DNA from: Podarcis raffonei
Taxonomy: Eukaryota; Chordata; Lepidosauria; Squamata; Lacertidae
Direction of reading: 5' to 3'
DNA: 64,000 nt
Assembly (NCBI RefSeq): GCF_027172205.1
Contig: NC_070611.1
Location: 41,040,979-41,104,978 of the forward strand
Positions within the stretch are counted from its first letter, which is position 1; every line of letters starts with the position of its first letter. The notes beneath the pieces were generated by a model that was not told the DNA's origin, ran no database searches, and saw only the letters and a list, made by a program, of their open reading frames with translations. This document shows, in pieces, positions 38,177 through 50,373 of this stretch. The position numbers and the translations under genes were made by a program.

Positions 38177-38188
38177 TCAGATGACAGG

Positions 38189-39589
38189 AGGATTGGCAAA
38201 TATGTGTTTTACAAAACTGGAAAATACAAAAGAAAGAGGGTGCTGTTTTAAATAAAAGTGAGGCCAGTGCAAGAGACACTGCTACAGAGAGCATGAATGA
38301 AAATGAGATACAGGGTGGATCTACACACAGGGGAAAAACACACTATAAATATGTCAGAAATTAAATTGTTGTAACAAAAGAAAAAAATCCTATGGACAAT
38401 CGCTTAGAATTTTTTTGCTCTCTGGCGCCATCTGGTGTTGCATGTTTATAATGCATTCAAAGCACTGTTTCTTGACTAATGTAGCTAGTCACAGCATTAG
38501 AAGATCCATTCAGGCTCAGTGGGTGCAACCCACCTCTAACAGCTACCTAGTACCCGTTTGCAAAGCAAGATGAATGGAGAATCACTTTTTGTTGTGAGCT
38601 ACCCCCTTCCCAACTCTACTGAGCCCAAGTGCAATATTGTCAAAATTGCAAATGAATTCCAGTTGGCGCCTTTGTGTGGATATCTCCCTTTTAAACCTTA
38701 TTGTGGAAACATAGCAATTTTTACATCTGTTACTGTTACAGAATATCTAGGCCAGTGGTGACTAACCAGTAGTCTTGCAGGCATGGCAGGACTCCAATCC
38801 CATCAGCCCCAGCCAACATCACCAAAGGTCAGGAATGATGGGAGTTTTAGTTCAATAACATCTGGAGGGCCACAGAGACACTGCAACCCTGATCTACGTA
38901 AATTGAAATGCTCCCCGACTGGTTAATCACAGCTTTCTCAGCAGATTTTATGTACGTTCTTCTTCTCCTTCTCCTCCTTTGTTGTCAACAGATAAGGTAA
39001 AGAGTACTTACCAGTATAAAAGGTTAGCCATAAAGCTGCTAATGAAATTGAAGAAAAAGGTGGGAAGTGATTTGGTGTTTTATACATTTTTCTCGCTCAA
39101 GTTCATTGTCTGAAAGGGAACAAGGAAATTGCTGTAGCATAGCAACTGTGATGTTAGCAAGCAGTGCAGCGGCATCGTTAGCTGCGATGCTGTTCTTTGT
39201 ATCTCCAGGCTTTCGTATGGATGACAACACAACATTTGCCTGCAGTTTCCAATCACAGAAGCTTAAACAGAAAATTAAATAGGCCTTATTCACATCAGGG
39301 GCTATTTACGCAAGCATAGCTCCTTCCTTCACTATCTCAAATCATTGCAATAGCACACATATCAAATTAGTATTTAATGAATTAGTTTCATATTTGTCTG
39401 AAGATGGATCTGTGACGATTTAAGCCAACTACGTAACAGAAAATTGCTCTGTAGGAAGTGTCGGATGTTGTTTTACTCTGCTGCCTCAGTGATTGAAGCC
39501 ACAGCCTGCAAAGCCTTTAGCTAGAACTTTCCCTAAGCCAGTTTGGTAGAGCTGAGTAACTGTGAGTTATCTTAGACAGCATGTGTATC
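38189..39589. other. Intergenic, mostly unclassified
   Basis: An hAT-like palindromic copy lies at about 38755-38885. A 'gcgccatctggtgttgcatg' motif (38425-38490) resembles one at 23740-23815. Positions 39050-39290 are repeat-free with balanced composition, a candidate conserved non-coding element. Confidence 0.5.
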
Positions 39590-39850
39590 TATTTTTAGGG
39601 ACCGAGGCAAAACCTCCCCTTTTACCTGGGTTTTTAGCCCTTAATTTGAAGTGTTTAAGTATTTGTGACCTCTTTTAGAGGAGCAAAGTCTAAAAGACCT
39701 GGTTTTTATTTGCATAGATGTCTGTGTTTTTAGTTTTTATTTATTTATGGTGTTTAATGTAATTTGTTTAAGTATTTTTATTGCACCTGTAAGTCACATT
39801 GAGTCATTTCCATGAGAAAAGTGACTAATAAATATTTATTAATAATAATA
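39590..39850 (+). mobile_element. LINE 3' end (L2-like), plus orientation
   Basis: The sequence 'gtaagtcacattgagtca' followed by 'gtgactaataaatatttatt' and AAT repeats is the standard 3' terminus of squamate L2-type LINEs. It is highly diverged. Confidence 0.55.
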
Positions 39851-41616
39851 TGTATGTGTGTATGTAAGTAAGCAAGCTTAAGTATACACTTTTAAAATAC
39901 TGTTTATATTTATATGGTCTGTATAAATTCATTATACTGAACTTGTAATCAAAGGTGAGAGATGTAAGGGTAGCTTAGAGCATCTTTCTCCAACCTGGTG
40001 CCTTGTAGATGCTAGGGACTGCAGCTCTCCTCAGCCCCAGGCAGCATGCCCAGCCATTAGGGATGAAGGAAACTGTAATCTAATACATCAGAAAGTTATC
40101 AGGTTTAGGAAAGCAGGCTTCTACAGAAATTGGGTTACCAAGTGAAGGAGAAATTCAAGTGGTTTATTCTCCCTCTCTGTCCCCAGTTGCAAAAAAAAAA
40201 AAAAAGCCCAGGTCAGGTTAATTTATTCTGCACAACAAGCTGTTAAATGCAGAACTAGAAACTTTCATGTCGTAGAGCAGTGGTTCTCAAAGAGTGTGGC
40301 AGGAGAAGATGGCAAGTGTGGCGAGAAGATTCAAGGACAGTCAAATAAATGTTTAAACATTTCATTGTAGTACAGTATAAATGCTCTTATGCATTGTTTT
40401 ATACTTTTTGGATGCCCCATGGTAATATCATAAAGTAGTTGTGTTCTACGTTATAAATCAAGCACTGCCAGGAGTTGTTTCTTTTTGTTCTCCAATGTAT
40501 TGTCTACTTTAGAGTCTATGATGGCGGTAGCCAGCATGGCACCCTTTAGATGCAGTTGGCCTCCAGTTCCCATCAGTTCCCATCAGCCCCAGCTATCATG
40601 GCTAATGGTCATCAAGGGCACCAGATTGACTAACATGGTCTATGAAATGCCCAAGATGATATCTGGAACACTGTGTATTAACTCATTCAGAAGAAGACCC
40701 TCTCATCCCTGTGGTACATCTGAGGACTATATGTTTCCTCCTTCTCCCAAACATTAAAAGAGCCTGCTGGATCAGGTAAAACTGATGTCTGTGGGAAACC
40801 CTGAAGACAGATCCTGAGAGCAACAGTTCTCTCTCCACACCTGCGATTCGCAGCAACTTGTGGACATGCTGCCTCCATTAACAGATTGGTTAATAGGTCT
40901 ACTTTGACCTTGAAAACTTTGCAAAGTGTGTTAATAGCTTCCATTTGATTTCCATGCACAAAACCATCTAAGTTCAAATCAGCTGGGAAGTTACAACCAG
41001 ATAGAAAATATGACAGCAATACAAAGCTATCATATTGCACATTCCAGGGACATTTAGAAATTTCACCAATGGGGGAAAAAGAAGATACACAAAGATGAGG
41101 GATAGAATACAGGGATTCACTACAAAGCTTGGAATCAAAGAAACGGTAAAAGGTCTTTTGGCAGTAAAATTGTATAGCAACTGTTGCCATACAATGTGCA
41201 AGTCACACCAGTAACTAATTAGACCATACTGCTATATTTATGGAAGCTATAGAAGAAGCCATTGTAATGCAGTGAAGCACTTGTTAGATTGATCCAACAG
41301 TACTAAATAAAATTGAATTCTCTACTAAACTTTGGCTAAAAACACACACACCCCAAAACAAATATATGTAGAATAGCAAACAACAGCATGCAGAAATTGA
41401 AAACAATCCCCTTTCTCTATTTCAGGTGGTGAAATGTGAAGATACAAGGTGTGGACACCAACTCCCTTCAGCCAATGGTCAGGAATGATGGGGGCATTGA
41501 CCAACAACTTTTGGAGGACCACAGGTTAGCCACCCGTTTCAGCAGGACAAGTGGCAAGCAAGGGAGGATGGGTTAAATTCTGGAACTCATCCTTACTCAA
41601 AGTAAGGATGGCTTGG
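39851..41616. other. Intergenic with eroded repeats
   Basis: Palindromic hAT-like copies lie near 39990-40085, 40525-40625 and 41450-41525, and a CR1-like fragment at 40690-40880. A 167-codon minus-strand frame (41190-40687) partly overlaps that repeat and is not called. Confidence 0.5.
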
Positions 41617-41624
41617 CTTGCAAG

Positions 41625-41842
41625 CAGTGGCAGAGGAAGAGGAGTGCGGGGGGAGCGCACTGCCCCCAGCAGCTTGATCCTGGGGGCTTGCCATCGCGGC
41701 TGACCCACCCACCTGCGCTGGGTGTCATGTCCCCGCAGTGTGCCACGCCCCCAGGACGCACACCACGCCCCTGGGACGTGCACCAGCCCCGCCCCCACTT
41801 GCTCTCCGCCCCCCAGTGCTGGAGCATGAAGCTCCGCCACTG
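41625..41842. mobile_element. hAT MITE with exact 8-bp target duplication
   Basis: This is a 218-bp GC-rich element with ends CAGTGGCAGAGG and GCTCCGCCACTG. The host octamer cttgcaag is duplicated at 41617-41624 and 41843-41850. An 8-bp duplication with CAGTGGCGGAGC-like inverted ends is diagnostic of hAT transposons. There is no coding capacity. Confidence 0.9.
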
Positions 41843-41850
41843 CTTGCAAG

Positions 41851-43377
41851 TCACAGGTCACTAACAGAACTGAGGCTGACTTCAGCACTGGAGGAAGTGA
41901 CTATACTGGGCTGTTGCTTAACCATATTGCCGGAATCAGAGACAACCAGGACCAGGACAACAGCAACTGTTAACAGGTTGATCTCATACAAAGCTAGGGC
42001 ACCTCAATGAATCCGTAGGTTTCATGCATAGGATTGGGCCTCACTGAAATCTGTGGAAAGTTTAATGGATCCCAGGCAGTTTAACAGATGTTGATTCTAG
42101 GCTCCGCAGCTAGACCTATGGAGTCCAGTATGCTATACCAATCACACCCTTGGCTAAGAAGACTCAGCATTTGCCAAACTCAACACGTTTGGGGAGAACA
42201 CAGCAACAGGAGGAAGGCAATTTGCAAGTTTCCTTTCCATATATTATTTTCCCCAGTTCTTGACACATTCCTTAAATGATAACCAGGAAGGGAAAGCGTG
42301 CAGTAATCTTTGACAATAGCAGCCATTGTGCCTCTTTGTTTTTAGAACACACTCTAGCTATGAGCATGTGATTAACTAATGCAGAACTGATATTAAGGCA
42401 TGTGCAACCACTTCCCCACATTTACCTTTCAGTCTACCTTCCCCCTTCTATCAGATGCTCTCTGTCATTTACTGCTAGCACTGTACATGAGGTCAGGAGG
42501 ACAGCTGGCTGGCAGAGTAGTGAATCTCAGTGACAACAAAATGCCACTGATACAGCCCTACTGTTCTGTTATGCAAAATGGAGAACTTGCCTCCTTCTAG
42601 GCTTGACTGTGCACAGGACACCCAAATGAGTGGTATTAAAACTATATTTAATCTGAGCTGATGTACTCATGTTCAGATAAATCACGTGGTTAGGTTTTGC
42701 TGTCTCTGCCTTTCAGTTTACTCACCTGTGCACTGAGCTCGTACCGCTTGGATTATCCCTTTTATTTTCTAGAACATGTTTTCAACCTTTTCAGACCTGG
42801 GACCCACTTTTAGCCCCAAAATGCATTTGGGGCGACACCTCATTCATTTTTTTATGTATTTGCAGAATGGTAATGCTGCTGTTGATATACTTTAGGTCAG
42901 CTTTCAACTCAGTAATGGGTCCCAACCAACCATTTGTAGACCAGTGTTCTAGGAACCAAACTATCCCCGAATCCATTCATTGCCTTTGTCTGGAAACTCA
43001 GTTGAACAAATAGTGATCTACAAAATATGACAGCTGAATATGACAGCATATGACAGCTAAAATTCCATGTGGTAGAGCCTTCATTTGTCTGAAGGTAATC
43101 ATCCTTAAAATTCAACGAGTCAAAAAGAAATTAAGCATCATTAACTCAAAATAGATGGTGCTTTCCTTGTGCCCTACTTAGCTGCAGCTAACTACATGAT
43201 GATTCAGTATTCCTTTAACCAAGGTCTAATTCATTCGCTCTATATATTTATGACATGATTGCTCACCAGGCTGAGCATACTATAGTGAACACCTTTGCAT
43301 TTTGAGAGTCAATAGGAGCCACTGGTGCTGTGATGACTATGAATTTGAAAGATCAAAACACAGCTTACAGTGCAATC
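41851..43377. other. Intergenic sequence
   Basis: About 42775-42960 resembles an hAT-like repeat ('ttcaaccttttcagacctgg' to 'accagtgttctaggaacc'). The remainder shows nothing I can name. Confidence 0.5.
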
Positions 43378-43760
43378 CTAACTATAGCTACTCAGGATTC
43401 AGGTAGGTAGCCATGTTGGTCTGATGCAGTCAAATTAAAAAATAGTCCAGTAGCACCTTAGAGACCAACTAAGTTTGTTCTGGGTATAAGATTTTGTGGG
43501 CATGCACACGTCTTGAGATGCCATATCTGAAGAAGTGTGCATGCACACGAAAGCTTATACCCAGAACAAATTTAGTTGGTCTCTAAGGTGCTACAGGACT
43601 ATTTTTAAATTATAGCTACTCAAGAGTCCTATTGAATTCAATAGGGCTTACTCCCAGGGAAGTGGACCAAGGACTTAAGCTTTGGGCTGACCTGGGAGTT
43701 AAGTCCCACTGAATTCAATCAGACTTACTTCTAGACATGGTTAGGATTGCGCTGTCAGTC
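43378..43760. mobile_element. Palindromic MITE split by a second foldback repeat
   Basis: The outer repeat has ends 'cagtgcaatcctaac' (43371-43385) and 'ggttaggattgcgctg' (43739-43754), inverted complements. An inner element (about 43398-43608) interrupts it, and 'tatagctactca' appears on both sides (near 43386-43397 and 43609-43621). The inner element has arms 'atagtccagtagcaccttag' and 'ctaaggtgctacaggactat' and resembles a repeat common in reptiles ('tagccatgttggtctg'). Confidence 0.75.
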
Positions 43761-44084
43761 AGGAACTGAATGGATGAACCCCCCAAAAGGCCAGTATCAT
43801 GGCAATTAATTCTGCTTCTGACAAGTGGATTGATTGGCTTCTGCCTGTCAGTTTGTCACAAAGTTCCCAGCTGTCTGAAGCCGCTTAATGTTGACTCTTT
43901 TACAAAAAGCAAATATAAGTTGAAATTTGAGGGCATTGATTCCCGCCCCCGCAATATATCTTTTCCCTGTCCTGTATCACAGTGAGAAAAAGCTGCATTT
44001 GGAGGTGGTGGTGGGGAAACTAAATAAACTGATTTAGCCTGCATTTGCTAAACCAGCATCATTGCAATCCTTTTGTTCTCCAGT

Positions 44085-44265
44085 CATCTTCTATAGAACC
44101 TTTAGAAGACATCTGAAGGCAGCCCTGTATAGGGAAGCTTTTTAATGTGTAATGCCTTACTATGTTTTTATATGGGTTGCAAACCACCCAGTGGCTGGGG
44201 CAATCCAGTCGGCTGGGCGGGGTACGAATTAGAATAACAATAATAATATCATCATCATTATTCTG
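44085..44265 (+). mobile_element. L2-type LINE 3' end, plus orientation
   Basis: 'agaagacatctgaaggcagc', 'ctgtatagggaagcttttta' and 'ggctgggcggggta' match, in reverse, the 3' end of the copy at 10655-10850. It ends in AAT/ATC repeats. Confidence 0.75.
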
Positions 44266-47200
44266 CTCACTCCCGTCTACAGAAAGAATTATTGGATATG
44301 CAAGAGAGGTAACTTATGTGTGACAGATTGAAGAAGTAAAATATAAAATATTATTTGCAATAAAAAGCAGGCTCAAGCAGAACCAAGTAAGACTGCCTGT
44401 GGAAGGAACCACAGACACTTGTATTGCTTTTGCTGGCTAAAGCTAAGCAGATCTGCGTGCAGTTAGTACTTAGACAAGTAGCTGGCCAGGAACTCTTTTT
44501 CACTTTGAGTCTCATTATGGAACGAAAAACTGGATATAATAAATTACATGTATGTCTCTTTGACAAAGCAAATATTTTCAGAAGGTTAAAGTGTGACTAC
44601 AAGGAACAAGTGAGGTTTACTTGTGTTAGCAGGATTTTGCCATGTTTTAGGGCCCGTGTGAAAAGCAAGCAGTGGCCCCAGAAATAAAGTTTGTAATTTA
44701 TTACAGGAATCAATCAAAAATGACTTCAGTATGCTTTGAACTACAGACTATGGATTAACATTCAAGACTAGAAGATTGAAAAACCGAATAGGTAATAAAC
44801 TAGGAGTTATTTGGATGGACCCAGGACTAAGTCTCTATTTAATAATGGTCACTTACCTCAAAGTTGATGATATGGGAATCTCCTTACAGAATCCTATGGG
44901 CACATTTCTCCCATTTTCTATAGAACTGTTTTCTGAAACCATAATCAGCAACTGAGAATTGTTTTTCAGTACAAGAAGTGACTTATGAGCACTTAACTCC
45001 ATTGCATGCACATACCTCCTGAATGTCAGAATGGGTGTGACAGGGAAGGAGGTACAGAAGGCCAATGTATGAAGACTTTGGAAGCAAGTGTCATACTGCT
45101 GGTACTTTGGGCTCCCGTTCAAGAGAGAAGAATATAGATGTTGAAAGTGAGGGATGAGCTAAAAGCAGAAATAGGGCTCTGCCTTCAAGTGAGCAAGGGC
45201 TTCATCCTGGAAAAGGTTTTCACTGCATCTACTTATTATGAGCGCATTACTCAATAAAGTAATAAGACATTAAAGGGCAGTTAACACACACATACCCTGT
45301 TTCTGTTCCGCTCTATTGCCTAAGTATTCTGCTGTTCTGGGCAAACAGATGCAGAATCGTTCATACCTGGTTTATGGTGCTTAATTATATAGTGTGATTA
45401 AATGCAAATTGTGTGCAATAAATAAAGGAACATTTGGACAGAGAAAAATAAACCGTTGTTCAGTACCGCAGTGTCAGTACAGATGCACAGAAAAATGGTA
45501 AAACCTTAAACTGTAGAACAGCCCATAAAAAGGATGGATTACTGGAACTCTTAAGCCTAGTGTGAAAAATCACTTGGGCTCCAAAGAATCTAAGTTATAG
45601 GGCAACACAAAAAATACAGAATTTAAAAAATGTATTTAAGTGAACATTTGGGCATGCATGCACTTCCATCCAATTAACTGTCCAACTAGAGAACTGGTTG
45701 TACGCAGAAGGCAAGTCAAAGTATGGAGGAAAAGTTGCAAACAGATCAGGACCATTTCAGTCATTACAGATCACTATGGATTGGACACATAAGAATTAGA
45801 TGTGAAAACAGTTTTGAGTTCCCATTAGATGACTCATCAGGCTTAGTGGGAAAAGATACTCGGCTTTAAATGACTTTAAATGTTGTCTCCCCCACCCCTG
45901 ACTTCATGCCTTTTTACTGTTCCCTGCATGCCTCCCACCTCTCTTTCATCTGCTGCCATTCCTGACACTATTTACAGAAAAAGATATCATTTCTTAGATG
46001 TGTGGAAAGAAATAGCATACTTAATATTTTAAATATTAATTATGCCATCCAGAGATCTTCTTTTGGTAGCTTCTGTTGGGGGGGAAACATGAGCGCTGCT
46101 TAACTTTTATAAGGTTTTGAGCCTGTAAGGCAACTTTACATCATCATCTCATTAGAAATGTACCATAGTAGCGAGGTGTGAAAAATGGAAAGCAGGAAAA
46201 ACTACTTATGAATTCAGTCGAGGGCCTTAGGCAAGTCAGTTCTCTCCGCTAAAGTATCAGGATAGTAATGTCCTGGTTGACATGGAAGTGCCAAGGATTA
46301 CTGAGATAATGTATAATAATATCCCAAGAGTGCTAGAAAATCATCATTGGTTGGCTACAGATCTGTAATGAGCAGAGTTCTGCTGAGAGTGGAGAAAGGG
46401 AGGTCTTTTTCACCTGTTTCTCCCTCCCCTGCAAAGCTTCTGTAGAATGTTTTGGTCATATCATGGGCAAAATCCTCCCCTTCTTCCTGCAGGGATCCTC
46501 TGCTAGGTTCCAAATCCTTCTATTCACAGATGGAGCACATTTGGATCCAGCCCTATATAAAAAAGGAATATATTTTTTCATTTACTTTTTATGCTGGTTC
46601 AGTTACAAAGATGTCCAGGCATTTTTTTCTTCAGTTTGGAGGAAAGCTGCATATCTGCTCTCACTTTATGAGATATTCTCTCTTATATGGTGTTCTCTCT
46701 TCATGGGATAAAGACCTCCCCTGCAGTGGAGAAATGTGAATATAGCCAAGAATTGCCTGTGAACTGTGAAGATACGTTTCATCAGTTGCTGATGCCCAAG
46801 TAAGCTTGCCTTTGAAATCCAAAGGTATTGCAGCTGTTTGGCAAGGCCACCATTCAATATTTTCCTGCATTTTGAAATGTGTTCCTTGCCTCCTAGCACC
46901 ACTTTCAGTCTATTCTTTCACCTGGATGACATGAGTTTGTGTTGAAATGTTCCTATGATTTAGCAGTAGACTCCTTGGGTTTTCCAATGGAAACTTCATA
47001 CTAGCTGTGTGAGATCATCAGCACCTTAAATTACAGTAGGAGCAGTTCAAAATACTCCAGAGAGTAATTTGCAGCAGGAAAGCTTTAAATAGACCTGAAC
47101 TAAGTGTAGGGATAATTGTTAGTATGCACACACCTAAATAGAGAGAAGCTGTGGAGCATCGCACTGAAAACTGAACACGATGGATATAGGACTGAGTATA

Positions 47201-48029
47201 CTTTTTTTTAGTTCAAAAGTTTAGTACTGAATTTTAAAGGCCTGAATAAAATTACTGAATTTTAAAGGGAGCTCATGTAAGGTAAGATTCAAGGCACACC
47301 TGACTTTTAGCTTAGTTTATTAGCCACTATGGTACACCCTGGCAAAGGCCAATCATTACACTGGTCAATTTTGATGCAAAAACTACCCCAGGTTGTAAGT
47401 GGGCTATGACAGTAGCACATGCCTAAAACTTACCAGCTTCACTAACACATGCATAAGAAAAGCTGATTGCTCATAAATTTGGCAGTTTCTTCTTTTTTGG
47501 CTCTCGAAGGACATGAATAATTTGCAGCAATTCTCAATACTCTGCACTGCATTTTTATCACAGTATGAAACATTCATATGTTCCTAAGAACATGTTCCAT
47601 ATCATCCTATCAATGATATATGGTAAGAAGCCATAGTAACAGCTTTTTTTCACTCTCTTTATTTAGAAATAAAACTTGTATGTTCCAAATAATGAGAGGA
47701 TACCGTAATCATGGATCATTACTATCCATACTAACATAAGTTAGATAAAATAATGTGGTTGGGGGGGGGGGACTGTGGATGATTTAATAAACTTCTGCAG
47801 AACAAAATCAGAGTGCTAGCTGTGTTAATATGTAGAAGTTAAAGGTCATCAAATTATGGAATAAGTTGTTGCATCTGTTGGACTTTTATCAACAAAAGCT
47901 TATGCCATAGTACATTTTCTGGTCTTAAAGATGCAGGCTCTTGCTTCTACAAAAAGATATTTCATACACAACTGCATATTCTGCTATCTGCTACTCACTA
48001 GTTCTCTTCTCATCAATATTTCTGATTTC
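44266..48029. other. Intergenic sequence downstream of NDUFA12
   Basis: This is 3.8 kb with no gene and no repeat I can name, apart from a poly-G run (47760-47771) and a few homopolymers. Short frames near 46450-46900 have no family features. Confidence 0.55.
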
Positions 48030-48128
48030 AGAAGGTTTCTGATCAAAGATTTTTATTTTAAAAACTGAAGAAAGCTACAGTTCACATTGTAGGTCTAATG
48101 CTTCGCAGATCACCATATTCCTTTCTTT
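48030..48128 (-). terminator. NDUFA12: NDUFA12 3' UTR and polyadenylation signal
   Basis: A minus-strand AATAAA lies at 48057-48052, about 70 nt after the stop. This would give a very short 3' UTR of roughly 90-100 nt, typical of a housekeeping OXPHOS mRNA. The exact cleavage site is inferred. Confidence 0.6.
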
Positions 48129-48309
48129 TCACTTGCTAGGTGTAGAAGGTGGGACCCACTCTTGTATCTTCTTACGGGTGGTAGAAAATGGTACATACTG
48201 TCTAGGAGTACCACTTAAATTCATTTTATGATTCTCCCAAATGAATTTACGAGGCACTGGAGGGTGTGTAGTTGGAGGGTCTTCTGTCATACAGTGAAGC
48301 CAACGATGC
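48129..48309 (-). CDS. NDUFA12: NDUFA12 coding exon 4 and stop
   Basis: This exon completes Trp87 and encodes residues 88-146, followed by TGA (48131-48129). The acceptor is TTTAAG|GCATCG. It carries the most conserved part of the protein: [38 protein letters not shown] and [10 protein letters not shown]. Confidence 0.97.
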
Positions 48310-50296
48310 CTTAAAGGGGGGAAAAACAACACACACACAAACATACACACAAACAACTGATAAATATGTTGTCCTAATAGCCCCTGAAGCATATATGCAC
48401 AGTTTCAAAAGCAAGCCATGTTTGATGGACAAAAGTTACACTGCATGAACCATTTTGAACAGCTACATTTCAAGAAGTTTGATCATGCAGATTCTGTTAG
48501 ATTTATTGTTTGCAGAAGCATGTTTCCTGTTTTTAAGATGTTTATTTTATTTTTAATTGTATTATTTTATCACTGATGTGTTTGCTGCCCTTGACTCCTT
48601 TGGGAAGAAGAGTGGGACATTAATAAATAAATATGCCAGAAAATGATATATTTCGTATCAGAAAATTAGTACTACAGACAAGTAGATGTTGCAAAAAAGA
48701 GTGTTGCCCCAATGGAACAAAGGCAGGTGCAATCCATTTGTGTCATGGGCACATGAAAGGGCGATCCAGGAGGTGCTCCTATGTGGGTGGTCCTTCTTGT
48801 TGGACTATACAAGTAGTACCAAAAAGGTAGCTATCATCAACTACAATTGGGTAATTGCTGCTGCTGCTGCTGGTATCTGAAGCCAAGCTCTCACTACCTC
48901 CCTTTCCAAACAGTGTATGGGTACTATCAAAAGCTGGCAGCATTATGCATCCTACTGAATGCAGTGGAGTTACAATAGGACTCTCTGTGAGTACTTCCCT
49001 ACACAGCATTACTTGCAATAATGCTCTTTTGGAGGCAATCAGTTTCCTAGATTCATTTCAACTGCGGTTTAGGTCTGGTTTTGGCACAGAAACTGCTTTG
49101 ATGACCCTGTATGATGCCCTTTGTTGGTGGGGGGAGAGAGAGGGTAATGTGTCCCTGTTAATTCTCCTTGACCTCTCAGTGGCTTTTGATACCATCTAAC
49201 ATGGTAGCTTTCTGGAATGGCTGTCTGAGTTGTGGGTGGGTGGCACTGCTTTCTGGTAGTTCTGGTCCTACCTGAATGGTCATTTTAAAAGGGTGATGCT
49301 GGGGGAGTTTTGTTTGACCCCATGGAGCCTTCACTGCAGTGTTCCGTGTTATCCCCCATACTGTTTAACATCTACATGAAACCACTGAGTGAAATATCTG
49401 AAGTTTTGGAGTACAGTGTAAGCAATATGCTGATGGCACCCAGCTCTACTTCCCCTTTACATCTGCAGGTGTGGCAGTGGATATGCTGGACTGATGTCTT
49501 GCCTCAGTAATGGATAAAATGAGAGCCAATAAAATGAAGCTCAATACAGAGATGACTGATGCACTGTACGTGGGTGGTTCCCTAGACCAGATGGATAGTG
49601 GCTGGCCTGCTCTTGATGTGATTACACTACCACTGAAGGAACAGGTATGCAGCTTGGGGGCTACTTCTGAATCCACTGCTGTTGCTTGAGGCTCGGGTGG
49701 CCTCAGTGGCACAGAGTACCTTCCATCAGGTTTGGCTGGTAGCCGAGCTGTGCCCCTATCTGGAAAGCCTAACTTCTGTTGTCTATGCTCTGGTAACCTC
49801 CAGGTTAGATTACTACCTTGCCTTATACGCGGGGCTGCATCTGAAGGCAGTTCAGTGAGAAACTCCAGTGACTGCAGAATTCAGCAGCCAGGTTGCTCAC
49901 CAGGGCAAACGGCTCAGGACCGCAATACCTCAAGGAATGCCTCTACCCACACGAACCATCCCAGATCCTGTGATCATCATCTGAGACGCTTCTTCATGTG
50001 CCTTCCCACACAAGGGATCCGGAGGGCAGCATCACAAGAATGGGCCTTTTCTGTGGTAGCTCCCTGCTTGTGGAATGTTCTCCCCAGGGAGGCTTTTTGC
50101 TGCCTTCATTAGATATCTTTAGACACCAAGCAAAACATTCCTCTTCTCCACAGCCTTTGGGCTGATTAAACAATCATTAAAATGTGCTGGGGAATTGTTT
50201 TATTGCTTTGTTTCTATTATGTATGTATGTTGTGGTTTTATACTGTGACCCATCTCGTGTACTTCAGGTGAAGTTCACCTGTAGTAGTAGTAGTAC

Positions 50297-50373
<77 letters not shown>

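Noticed and set aside
40687-41190. 167-codon minus-strand frame
   Set aside because: Its C-terminal part overlaps a CR1-like repeat and no family is recognisable. A chance frame.
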